This document shows, piece after piece, positions 36,001 to 48,000 of a stretch of DNA of 64,000 nucleotides. A program made the position numbers and the translations under genes. The notes beneath the pieces are model-generated. The model was not told the origin of the DNA. It ran no database searches and worked only from the letters and a program-made list of their open reading frames with translations. Position 1 is the stretch's first letter; each line of letters opens with the position of its first letter. The stretch covers positions 3,782,001 to 3,846,000 of the forward strand of contig NC_060254.1 of the NCBI RefSeq assembly GCF_921293095.1, read 5' to 3'. Source of the DNA: Ischnura elegans. Taxonomy: Eukaryota > Arthropoda > Insecta > Odonata > Coenagrionidae.

Positions 36001-39000
36001 TCGAAAATTGTTCTCATGATCATTTACAAAGATTGAACTGTTATTATCAAAGCTGTGAATAAAAACAATGTTGGATAGGGCTTAAAAAATTTTTTTAAAT
36101 TTTCGTCTCAAAAAAAGTGCTCGGAGTAGCCATATTTGAAAAATCATAACAAAAATAAAAAAATCTTAGAACCACAAATGACCAATTATTACGTAAAGTA
36201 AGTGTAAAACTACATAGAAAAAAATATTGAGCTGCCTAAAAAAATTTAAGATTCTAACTGTTCTCCATCAAAATTAATGTTGCGTTTTCGCAACGTTGGG
36301 CAGAAATGGATTAATGCCAGTAATGATGAAAGTTCATGACAAAAATAAACATGATGAATGAAGAAACTTGGAATGAAGAGAAAACATTACCTCTAGTAAG
36401 ATTACTCAATAAATATAAGTTAAACATTATTTACAATTTGTAGTACTTCAACGCATCGAAAAAGGAAAATTTCGAAGTTAAATAAAAATGATTATTATAA
36501 TAAAAATTTTCACTTAAATAACCAAATAAGAACTAAAGATATTTCAAAAAGTTAGTAAACCTAAGAAAAAATTATCCTGAAGAATGATTTTACCATCTAT
36601 TACTCCATGTGGTCAGCATTCAAGTTGATGTGAAAGAGTGTACATATGAGATTAATGGACTTTACTATGATGATTCGTAGTCTGCTCATCAAATTATGAT
36701 GTTGTATTGGTTAAGTTAAAACCAACTTATTACAGTAATGCCATTACAGTCTTTCACTAATTGTTTTCCAGGGATCTATCAGGGTCAGAGTGGTTACCAA
36801 AGGAGAACTTGGAGAAGTTACTTCTTGAGACCATCAATGATCGTGAGGTATGAGAATTATTTTATCTACAAACTGCTGGAATATTTTCGCCAAGAAAATT
36901 CTTGCTTTAATCATGTGCTTAAGTTAATTAATCAATTACAGTAAAACCCCTTATTTACACTTTTCTAGGGACCCAAGAAAAAAAGTGTAAATTGCGGGAA
37001 AATGCAAATTGTGGGAAATAGAGAATTTTCACTTTTATTCACATACTGGCTTTGGAAATGTTAATTTTTTAATTGTTCACTAAGCATTATTCCATAACAT
37101 TGCTTCCCTCTGAAGCACAGCTGGCAACAAAAATTAAAAAATAATCCTGTTTTGTCAGCATTAAAAACATCTTTTGGGCCCTAACCTTCCAGAAGTCTAA
37201 TATATTCAGATTCTTTCCACTGAGTTGCTGTCTCTAAGTTAACATCTTTGCTTTCACCACTCACCATCTTGTATACAAGACTGTACCTATTTTTGAATCT
37301 ATCCAACCAACCATTATAGATGCCGTGGAATCTTCGATTCCCAATCTTCTGGGGAAATACTTTTTCTCAAGGGCCTTTGGGCCTGTTTACACGATACATT
37401 AATGTCTGCTTGCATGAATGATTTTTGTGGACCGGAATGGGACAGGAAATTTACGAATGTAGGCAGGGGCAGATCCAGGATTTTTCTTTCTGGGAGGGGC
37501 ACAGAGGGTCTGACAGGCAAAAGATTTTATTTTATTTTTATTTTATTCTCCAACCACCGGATACAGCTCTTATTGGCCATTTTACACCGAGGTGTTCAAC
37601 AAATGTAACAAGTGAACGTACACAAACAACCATGCCCTGGGCCGGGGAAACCTACCCAGGCGGGACTCGAACCCGCGACCTCTTGTTTGGCAGGCGAGAA
37701 CGATACCCCGCCGCCACCGAAGATCTTGTCTTAATTGAGATTAAAAACAAGATATAACACATAACAATGACTTTACTAAATTCTCTTTATTTTTATATCA
37801 AAGTTATTCTTATTGAATTAAATGATTGAGCCTCCTTGAGTAAAACTCAAAATAAAGCGAACGTAATGATGACCATCAGGGACGAATCCAGGATTTCTTT
37901 CTGGGGGGCACAAGCAAGGCCATATCCAGGATTTTGTTCTGGAGGGGGGCACAATGATACCACGTTATACAAAACGAACGCAGTGATAACTGGACCGTAT
38001 TAAAAATCTTGCATATTTTTTAAGTGTTTGGGGGGGCACATGCCCCCTTATAGATCCTCCTGTGATAACCATATTCAAATTTTGTCTATTTTTTAAGCAT
38101 CTGGGTGGGGCACATCCCCTAAATACGATTATGAATGCATGAACCAAATTTGAACAGGTTCTATTTTCTGTTCATGCATACGCACAAGTTGGGTGAATAC
38201 ACGGTGCATTTTCATGTTCATAATTTAGACATTATAACTTGTACTGGTTAATTTACTAAGTAAACAGGCCTTTAGATGACACCATTTGCAGGAACATTTG
38301 ATGATCTTGCACCTAAAAACTACTCTTTTAGAATTCGTTCTATTTATTCTTACCTAGAATTCTTCACATATATTCTCTTTTTTGATAAATGTCCGCACTC
38401 ATGGTTTGCATATTTTACAATGGCATCGCGATTTTTCACCACGAATTTGTTTGAATAGATGCGGGTTCCGGTGTGGGAATCAACTAGCTCTAAAATTTTC
38501 ATTATCTCGTCAATTAAAAATGTCCGTTTTTTACCTTGAATTTCCATTTTCAAGCAGGATAAATTCTATTTCCCGTACTAATTGAGGATAACTTGCCAAC
38601 ACACGAGTGTCTGAACTACTCCTCGGCGATCAAGTGCGTAGTACAAACGGTCGTGCGACTTCATAATTTTTTAAAGTTACAGTTGTTTGCGATACGCTGC
38701 TATGTGAATGGGATAATTCAAGTTTAAATAAGTTTTTTTTAAAGATTTAATTAACCCATCTACGCTACGCAACTGTTGAATGAAGTCAGCGCAAATGATG
38801 ACAAGTTTTATAGTTCCGGCATTTATCACGTTTCAGCACGTCTGGTTTTCTTTCAAACCCTCGTATCAAATTATAGGCTACATGATTATTGTCAACATTG
38901 CTTCAGGAGTTCTTGCATTATAATTATTACATAGCTCGATTGCTCAAAACACCTACTTTCATATCGTGAATCTTTCCGCCGCTGACAGAAAACGAGATGA

Positions 39001-42000
39001 CGTAGTTCAACTTTCCGACGTTAGTGGCGTTCTGTCCCGCCACATTCAAATTCTTCCCGAAAATAGTTCTCATTGCGTCTCTTTCTCTTGGATTTTTAAA
39101 TAAAAATGCGCGAAAGGAAGCCAAAAGATAGTTTTCAAGGGCTGATATGCACGATTTATTGTTTTAGTAGGCAAATAATTTTTTTTAGCCGGCACGTCGT
39201 GATGCACATGGCGGGAAAACGAAAAAAACACGGCGTAAATACAGGGTTCTATTTACATTGGAGAGATAGGAAATATGACGGGACCCAGAAAAAAACTTGC
39301 AATTTGCGGGAAAACGTAAATTCCGATAACGCAAATACGGGGTTCTACTGTATATTATTTAACTAATTACCATTTGCTCTTTTTATCATCATACCATTTG
39401 TAGTTTATGTTGTGCAATATAACTCTGCTTATTATTTTCTTCTCTCGCTTTTTTACAGTATGCAAATTTTATCAAAGCTATGGAACGACTGGTACGTCAT
39501 CCTTATTCTTATAGAGTAAAGGACCATGTGTTCAAATTCCGGAAACTACTAATGAATCAAACTAAAGTGGAAGATATTCCTAAGGTAAGTTTTTAAAAAC
39601 ATAGTTTGAAATGTGTTAGCTGAAAAGAATTTGAATGCTCAAGGTTCAGCTGTCACTGCTGGATTTATTGTCAGCTCTGAATTTTTTAAATTGATTATGA
39701 GATCGTTAAAGCAATAAAATTATGTCTATGTTTTTGAAAGAGAAAAATATATTTACTCATGATAGAAATGCATATTTTTATTATATGGTCATCACACTAC
39801 AAGCGTAGAAAAATTTGTTTAGCAAAATTCAATTCAGCCTTTTTGAACTAAATGTGGTTTGGATAAGCAAGGGTAGAGCTCACCTCAAGCTAAGCCTCAG
39901 GAGTGTCACACATTGGGGGGGGGGGCATTTCCTTTCCCTGGGCCACCTTGCATGTTGAGGATTTTTTTTGTTTGGGGTTTCAAGAGGCATCATCTGGGAT
40001 TTGAACCCAGACCCCTCAATCAGCAATCAAGCAATCTACCCACCATGCTACCACGCTCGTTTATAACTACACCTTCTTTTACGATTGGTTAATATTTTTT
40101 ATGGTTAGAATCCCAAGCTTTAAAAAACCGCATTTTCATTTCAGCCGGAAATTCGTGAGGATGGGAAGTCTGTCGTTAATGTCACAGGTAGGTATACGCA
40201 CGTTTCTCTACTTTTATGGTTAATTTTATTCTTACGAAATTCCATTTTAATTTTCAACTGTTGTTAAATTTCAGGTGCCATCAGGAAAACAGCTGTAGCT
40301 GAGGCAACTCTCACATATCCTGGATCTGGTACAATAAGAATCAATGGGAAGGACATTCTTTATTTTGATAATATCCAGTCACGGGAACAGGTAAGAGATG
40401 TTTGCTATGTCAAACCATATGGCTTAGAAATTGCATTTTATCACCAAGTCATATTAATTGTTGCAATAATTTGATACTTCTATGCTTTTGGAAACCCTCT
40501 TAACACAATTTATCATTCTGAAGAATTTGAAATAGAAGTTGGCTGGTTGTCCGTGATATTATAGGTTGAAAGTCTTTCCTTCTATATTTGAAGAGTCGAA
40601 GGGTTGATATAATGAGCAAAAGGTCATATCCACTGATTGAAGGGCAGACAGGGAAGCCACTATTGTAATGGAGTTCTTTTGGAATTATTTCATCAAGGAA
40701 AATGAAACCTTAAAAGCACTCCTCTCTCGTCCTTCATTTATTTTCTTACTGCTATCATTGTATTTTAGATTTTCATTACAGCATGGAGCTTAGGAAGTTA
40801 TTTCTCCGGTAGAAATTTTAAGGACACTTTTTTTTAATGAAAGTTTACCACAGTAGTCATGGAACTGCACCAAAAGTGAATTTACTGTAGACATGCCAAC
40901 CAATGATAATAGTGCTATTTTGCTCTGGCAATCATGATATACCACAGAGCTCTTAGTTAATGAACAGCTATGATTTATCCGCCAATTCCCTGCCATTTTG
41001 TCATTGATGATTTGCCAGTATGTACTTGCGATGCTGGTCAAACTTTACAGTGGCGTCACTGTGGTGACCAATATCATGCTGTAAACTGTGGAAGTTTTGA
41101 TCCATTTTGTGGTCTCAATGAACAGTGCAACATGAGAGAACCACTTTACTTTGGTATTAATGGCCAAAGAGGTTGCAGAACCTGTTGAAAGACTGGAGCT
41201 TAATATTTCTTATGACCCACAGTGGATGAAAGCTTTGGGTTGCAGGTACCATGCATGTGTGGCTGCACAGTGTTTGTTGTTGTGATCATGGATCCAGGAA
41301 AATGGTATGTGGGGATGCATCTGACTTCTTGGCAATGTCAGGAAGTATAATGTCAGACTCACTGTTGCGTGCTGCAGAAATTGCCCACGAGGCAAATGTA
41401 GAGGTTCTGTTATCATACGGGCAGATGGTGACCATCTGCGATACTTGGAAACCAACAGGATGGAGCTCCCACAAAGGCAGCTGGCGTGTGATCATGCAGC
41501 CAGGGATGTAAGGCTTTTGGGAAACAGGGCTTAATTGTTCTCAACACTTCCTGTCTTGTAAAATATCATTGCTAAGGCGTCATTCTATTGTGATCATGCA
41601 CTGAATTTCCTCAAATTGTTGGTATTTTTTGCAACCTTGATAAATGTATTCACACATTCAATCGGGCCTGATTTTCATGAAAGGCGTCAAAATCGGCAGT
41701 TAAAATAAGAAAGAAAAATAGAGGTTTCCGCACCATAACTTCCGTTCAAATACTACTGTTTACAAAGGGTGCACTTGGGTTGAAAGAGGAAAGCTTGCTG
41801 AAGGCCATGCACACGATCATCGGAAGACGCGGAAGTGGATATTAGTCATGTACGGAGGCAGAGAAAGGTCTCCCGTCCGACCAGCAGAGCATGTCAATTG
41901 ACGTGCTCCGTATCTGGGCTTAGACGGGACCACGTCAGTTGACGTGCTCCTGAATGTGTTAATCACGAGGATGGGATGAAGAAGAATAATCTCAAACAAT

Positions 42001-45000
42001 GAATTTGTGTAAGAAGTAGAGGAAGAATGCAAAATTATAAACTGAAGTAATCCATTCTTGTAGAGCATACCTTATTCTATTCTTCTTGGGTAGTTGCCAC
42101 CTTATTGTGAAAGTCAAACATTACATAAGTATGTACTGACACTGAGTGTGTTTAGCTAGTTGTAATTGAAATCAATTTAATATGAAGGCTCTCATATGAT
42201 GAATTTCAATATGAAAGAATCACTTTTGCTTGAAAAAATTGAAGAAGAGGTATATTTAGTGCAAGAAATGTTTGATGTGATCATGAGCATACATCCTTGG
42301 CTCTGAAGGAAAGAAGGGTAAGAGCCATAACTTGGCTGAGCATTACCCTGTTCTTATTGTAAGCAAAAGCCACAGGCTTTCAGGCATGTGTTATTTCATG
42401 ACCCAATGCATGTGGCCATTTAACTTTACAGCAAATTGACAAAGACAGCCGAAATAAAAAATTCATCTTGTTGGTCAAACGTGTGCCGTCCGAAACAAAT
42501 GTTTTTATTTTGGCCATCCTTGACTCTCTCCTTTGCTGCCAGGAATAACACTTAATGTTACGGTATATTGTCTCTGACCTCAGTCTTTGCTCCAAGTTGT
42601 CAGGGGTGATGAAGGGGAATATTTTTCTGCTCTCTACGCCTTATCAAAGTTGTGGGAGGAGGTGTGTTTATTTCATGTGTATAACTTGGAATATCCATAT
42701 TCCACAGTAGAGTATTTGTGTGTGTGTGTGCAAGGTATTTCCATAAAATTTATTGCCGTGGGTAGTGTGCAGTTTCAAATGGTCTCCATGAAATTATCGA
42801 GATCAGTTTAAGCCTGCTTTATTTTTATTGAAATTGTTTTTACACATTGATGCTTGAAGTCCCAGGCTTTGCTTCTTTGCATTGCACCGTCAACTTGCGC
42901 ACAACTTAAATGAATACTCAAAATTCTGCAAAGATTTTCAAAGCAGCATAAATGCGATGACACAGATGACATTGCCCTCAAACCCCCTCGAGTGGTAATC
43001 ATAAGCTATCTTCTCAATGCAAGCTTGATGCTCTTACTAGAACACCAGCGTACAAAGCAGTGCTCTCTCCAGGCATGGGTGCACCCAGTGAGGGACAGGG
43101 AGGGGGGCAGCTGCCCCCCCCCCACCCCCCTTGGAAGCAAAAATCGGAAAAGTCTTTAAGCAAAATCAGGACTGAATCGATACAAATTGAGCATTCAACA
43201 AATTTTCTTTAAACCCACGAAAAATTATATGTATTAGTTTAAGATATGTGACTAAAATAAACTATTTTTTCAAGGAAATAATCTCATAAACTAATGTCAA
43301 AACTTGGTTTGCCCCCCCCCCCCCTTTAGTTATGATCCTGGCTACGCCCTTGTCCCCAGGTCTTCTTGCTTGGAATTTCTTATGATGGAGTACTTTCCTC
43401 CATCACAAAGCAGATCAGGCTAATTAGTATAATATTTCTGGTATTAGGTAAGAAATATTGCTTTAACGTTTTGGTTCAATTTTTTCCCTGGAAAATTTGG
43501 ACCAGAACTAGCCTGAGGTTCTTGATGAAGCACCGTGCATTCCGATTGCAATGAAAGAATATGAAATTAATGAAAGGGCATTGTCTTTTAGTACATCAAG
43601 AATTAAAAGTAAGGCCTGAATTTCTTTCTGTTTTGATTATACAGTATCTATGTCATACTTTGACTTTTATCACCCCACTTGATAATGAACACCAATGAAT
43701 CAATGTGGAAATTTATGTAAAACTTAAAAATGTAAAACAATGCTTGAATTTTTTTTGGGACTTTTTAGGCATCCTAATTACACTTAATGGACATTCTGAG
43801 AAATACCATTCGGGACTCTAATCTTCAACTCCTTGATAAGCAGGCAAGGGCTTTATCACGCCGGCAAGGAAGCCGTAAATATAGAAGTAGGTAGGATGGG
43901 AATATTGGCAGATGAATTCGATAGTACAGTTTAAAATGTTTTCAAGAAGGATTGACAGTGATGATTTTTGGGTTTCCACCATGAATATCGGGAGAATGGA
44001 GAAAATTCTCGGGTTAACAGAATATTTCTAATGTTACGCTTCCTGCAAATGCGCCTCGTATCGTTATGACGATGACTTAAGTAATTCCGACCCTTGAAAT
44101 CTCCTACTACCCCCGTCAGCGAAGGCTGCCCTTTACGCATCTGAATTCGGCCACCACCTGTGTCTCAATTTTCGTGCTGAATCCGTGGATCCCCTCCCCT
44201 GTTCCCAGCCAACATGAGTGATTGGCATTAAAACACTTTCTATGCTCCCGACCGTTCTCTCGTAAATGTTGAGGTTTCCTTAGAGTGAGAACCTAACCGC
44301 ATACCTTCAACTTTCCAATCCAAACTTCGGGTACTTGGGGCCCATAACTTCATAGGATTATGGCAGTACTGTTTTCGAGAAGTGCGCGTGGCCCACTATT
44401 TTATTTATATATTATCGCGTTCGCTGGATTCGTCGTGATAGCGGCGCAAGTGCCGGTAACCTTATGACCGAGGGCCCCAAACGTTCACTGATTCGTCATC
44501 TGAAGGAAGATTTGAAATATCTCAGGATACTTCAGTAAATGATTGCCGGGTATTCGGAAATTGAGCAAAACACTATTCGGTATCACTTTCACTATTTCAA
44601 GCGTGAAAATGATTTACAGATAATCCTTTAACATGCCGCTCGCGGACCGCGGGTTACTGACCCCTGGGCAAAAAACATTTACGCTCTGTATTCCGCACCG
44701 GTCGTACACCATGGCTTGTTGCTAATAATTAGCCAGAGATTTCAATCGGTCATGTCATCGACCATATTTTGCGAAAATGTTTGCTCGATGCCTGCTTGGC
44801 CAAGAGGACCGCTCTTCAATGTTCGTCTTAGATCTTTAATTGCCGCGAAACGTTAATTGGGCGTTGGTGATTTATCTGGTGATCTATTTCAGAGCGAGTA
44901 GAGCGTGCATGTTAACAGAAGGTGACAGCCTGTGCACAACGTCCACCGAAAACTTATTTAGGTCATCGATGAGCTGTCTTATGAACCGCGCATTTCTCCT

Positions 45001-48000
45001 GATAGTTCCTCAAAGCGCCAACGTAGGCGCTTGACGGCAAGTGCTTCGCCTTCCTCTCGGAGCCACTCCGGACTCCGGCCGAAGACACAGTGTGATGCCG
45101 TGGGAAGTGGCACACTGAGGGATAGGAAGGCCGTGGGCAGCACTCAGCCATGTTACCATTCGGCCCGTGGTGAACACATCGATTTGGGATCTTCGAACTC
45201 TTCTAGGTGAGTAGAATTCCCTCTTGAAAATCCCATTGCACCACATCTAGTCGTAATTAATTGAGCTAGCTGTATTTCCACGTTACCGTTACCTTATTAG
45301 AGACGTTCAAGTTAATTCACAGCCATCCGTGACAACTCGTGCGTCGTGCTTTGCCCATTATTGTCCTCGTGAGATTTCCATCTGCTACGGCGTATTCCTT
45401 GTGTTGGTGGCTTTTGGGAGGGGAGGGTCAATGATTCACGGGCGTTGAAATTCCCGTAGAAACTTCGCCTAATCGCCTTGGGAGATTTTCTCTCATTTCT
45501 CTTTATTTTGCGGAAAGGATTTGCCGCGGTGGTCTTTGCAAGTGTCTCTTTATGTTGCTTATTTTTAGTCGTAAACCGTATTCGTCCTTCAAACGCGTAT
45601 ATGCTCTCCTCTGCTATTCATGAATGACGTAATTGACCGCTGCGGAACGTAGCTTAAAGGTTACTTGATTAAATTTTCGCGACCAAACCTAGTCGTGGAA
45701 AAATAATACCTTAAAGTACTTAATTGACAACTTATGGGGATTTATATAAGATTTTTTTAAAATTAAAAATTAACATGCTCACTTCCAAGTCATGTAAATG
45801 CTAATGTTAAGTGATTTTTCAATACAATTGTTTTACCATCGAAGCTGAAACAATTCCCTCACAATGGAAGGCATGAGGACGAAGTCTGTCTTGATTTTAA
45901 TGACTAACTGTAGTTATCCCAAGGATATCTTTGTCATGCATCGTAGCGTTTCGAAGGTCGAATTCCAATCTGACATTTTCTAAGGAAATCCTCTTCGGCG
46001 CTTCCCCTGTGTAATACGCGCCTCCCATATCTATCAAAGTTTGTTTTTGCGTCGTTGGAATCCCTCGATTCGCATCTATTTTTTTTATTGTGCAGAAGGT
46101 GCTCTACTTTTGTCGTTGACAATCTAAATGTTCTCATCTCATCGCATTTCCATTTATATTTTAACATTCACTATCCTATTCGCTCATTGAAGAGTAAAAA
46201 AATTAAATTTTCAGGCCTGCTCTCCGGAAAAATGGAGAAGAAGAGGGTGAGAATGGACCGTGCCACCAGCATGACGGTCGTGGAGAGGAAGCCATCCAAG
46301 GAGACGTCTTTTCGATACAAATCCGTGACCCCGTCCCTCTTGAAGCGACTGAAATCCAGGAAACAAAGGGAATTGATGCCGGCCGACGATCGCAAGAGTG
46401 TGGAAGGCATAAGCAACGATGCCGTGTCGTCGGGCGACGAAGTGTATCTCGGCGATTTGGTTGAGAAAGCGGTCGAAATCCACCACTCCATGGATGATGT
46501 GCTGAGCGTCAGAATATGCAAAGATAGAGTGCGCCACAGTTTGATGGACCGCATGAGACGTCTGGTGGGCTCGTCGGGCGTGAAGCTGTTGGAATCCATC
46601 GAAGCGAGCAATGAAGAGCCCGATGCGATCGACCCGTACACCATGTCGTCGAAGAAAGTGATATTTCTGTGGGCCACCTTCGTGGGGCGCGCGGACATCG
46701 TGAACCGCATGCTCAAGGAAGGCGTTGGGGTGGACACGAGGGACGAGGAAACAGGTTTGGGGCCGGTGCACCTCTGTGCCTTGTCCGGCGATCCAACCGT
46801 CGCCCGGGCGCTGATATCCCGAAACGCGGACGTGAACTCCGTCTCTTTGGGGCGACTGCAACTGCTGCTGACGCCGCTGCACTGCGCGGCCCTCGGCAAC
46901 TCCCCCGACGTCCTCAAGCTGCTCCTGTCTTCCGGAGCGGAGCTCTCGGTCGAGAACGAAGACGAGACCGCCCTCGGCTACGCCGTCAGGGCCAACGCCA
47001 CCGAGTGCCTGGACGCTTTGGTGGCCGCGGGCGCTTCCGTCAACGCCTTCGGAGCCCGAGGATACGCCCCCCTCCACGTGGCGGCCGAGTTGAGTCACAT
47101 GGATTGCATCCCCATTCTGCTGACGGCGGGCGCGGACCTCCACGAGAAGACGCAGGATCACAACGGCTTCACGCCGCTGCACATCCTGGCGAGCGACGGG
47201 GAGGCCGAAGGCGTGAAGGTGCTCCTCAAGGCCGGCGCCAGCCCCGCCGCCGTCGACGCCCGCGGCCAATCTCCCCTCCACCTGAGCGCCAGGGCCCAGG
47301 CCGCAGACGCGGTCGGCGAGCTGCTGAGGGCCGGTGCCGACCCCAACCTGGCCGACTCGGAAGGCAGGACGCCGCTGCACGTGGCCGTGTCCGGGAGGCG
47401 CCGGCCGGCATTCTCGGTGCCGGCGGTGGAGACGGTCACAGCGCTGCTGAACGCCAATGCGGACCCGTCCGTGTCCGACGCGTACGGGCGCGCCCCCCTG
47501 CACCTCGCCGCCATCAACGAGCTGCCCGGGTGCGTGGACGCGCTCATCCGCGCCGGGGCGGATCTGACGGCCCGCAGCTCGCCCCCGCACGAGAAGGCGA
47601 GCTGCGGCTGGTGGAATTTGCTGTGCTGGAACGCGGACGGAGACGACGGGATAGACGGGCCCACGACGCTGGGGCTGGTGGCGCGGCGGACGCCCGCGTG
47701 CCTCTCCACGGTCGTCGAAATGCTCGACTCGGCCATCTCCCTCTCGGACCACGACGACCCCGAGTCTCCGCCCCGGAGGGAGGTGGAGGTGCGGCTGGAC
47801 TTCCGCGCCCTGATTCGCCACGGCGGCGGGAGGGAGTCGCGCTTCATGAAGACCATGGTGGACGAGGGGCAAGCGGAGTCGCTGCTGGAACACCCGCTCT
47901 GCCGCGCCTTCCTCCACCTCAAGTGGGGGCGCGTGCGCAAATTCTACCTGGCCAGGATACTCCTGTGCACCATATTCGTCCTCGTGTTTTCATTCTACGC

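Larger units (their letters stand above)
37080..38553 (-). pseudogene. Tigger/pogo transposase remnant
   Basis: From 38553 leftward: [20 protein letters not shown] followed by a deletion and [13 protein letters not shown], which fits the CENP-B-type N-terminal helix-turn-helix of this family. On the far side of the nested insertion, near 37175-37110, the frame gives [12 protein letters not shown], the conserved catalytic block (family form NADETGLF, here with Glu changed to Lys). Stops and deletions throughout; inactive. Confidence 0.7.
36939..39350 (-). mobile_element. pogo/Tigger-type element (2.4 kb), TA target site
   Basis: CAGTAAAACCCCTTATTTAC at the left faces GCAAATACGGGGTTCTACTG at the right; both are flanked by TA. 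Subterminal blocks resemble each other in inverse (GGACCCAAGAAAA and TTGCGGGAAAA on the left; GGACCCAGAAAAAA and TTTGCGGGAAAA on the right). A decayed CENP-B-like transposase lies on the minus strand and another element is nested at 37380-38270. Located in mRpS9 intron 6. Confidence 0.8.

Noticed and set aside
37651..37719. Possible functional tRNA-Gly gene
   Set aside because: The B box is perfect but the acceptor arms do not pair, and it lies inside a nested transposon; a tRNA-derived repeat is likelier.
40970..41511. Cys-rich short plus-strand frames that might be small secreted proteins
   Set aside because: No signal peptide or regular cysteine spacing, and part of the sequence recurs as a diverged repeat at 56,780-56,970.
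46055..46231. Upstream extension of the TRPA frame to a TTG codon
   Set aside because: No ATG in the extension, and a splice acceptor at 46208-46214 lies between it and the ATG at 46232.
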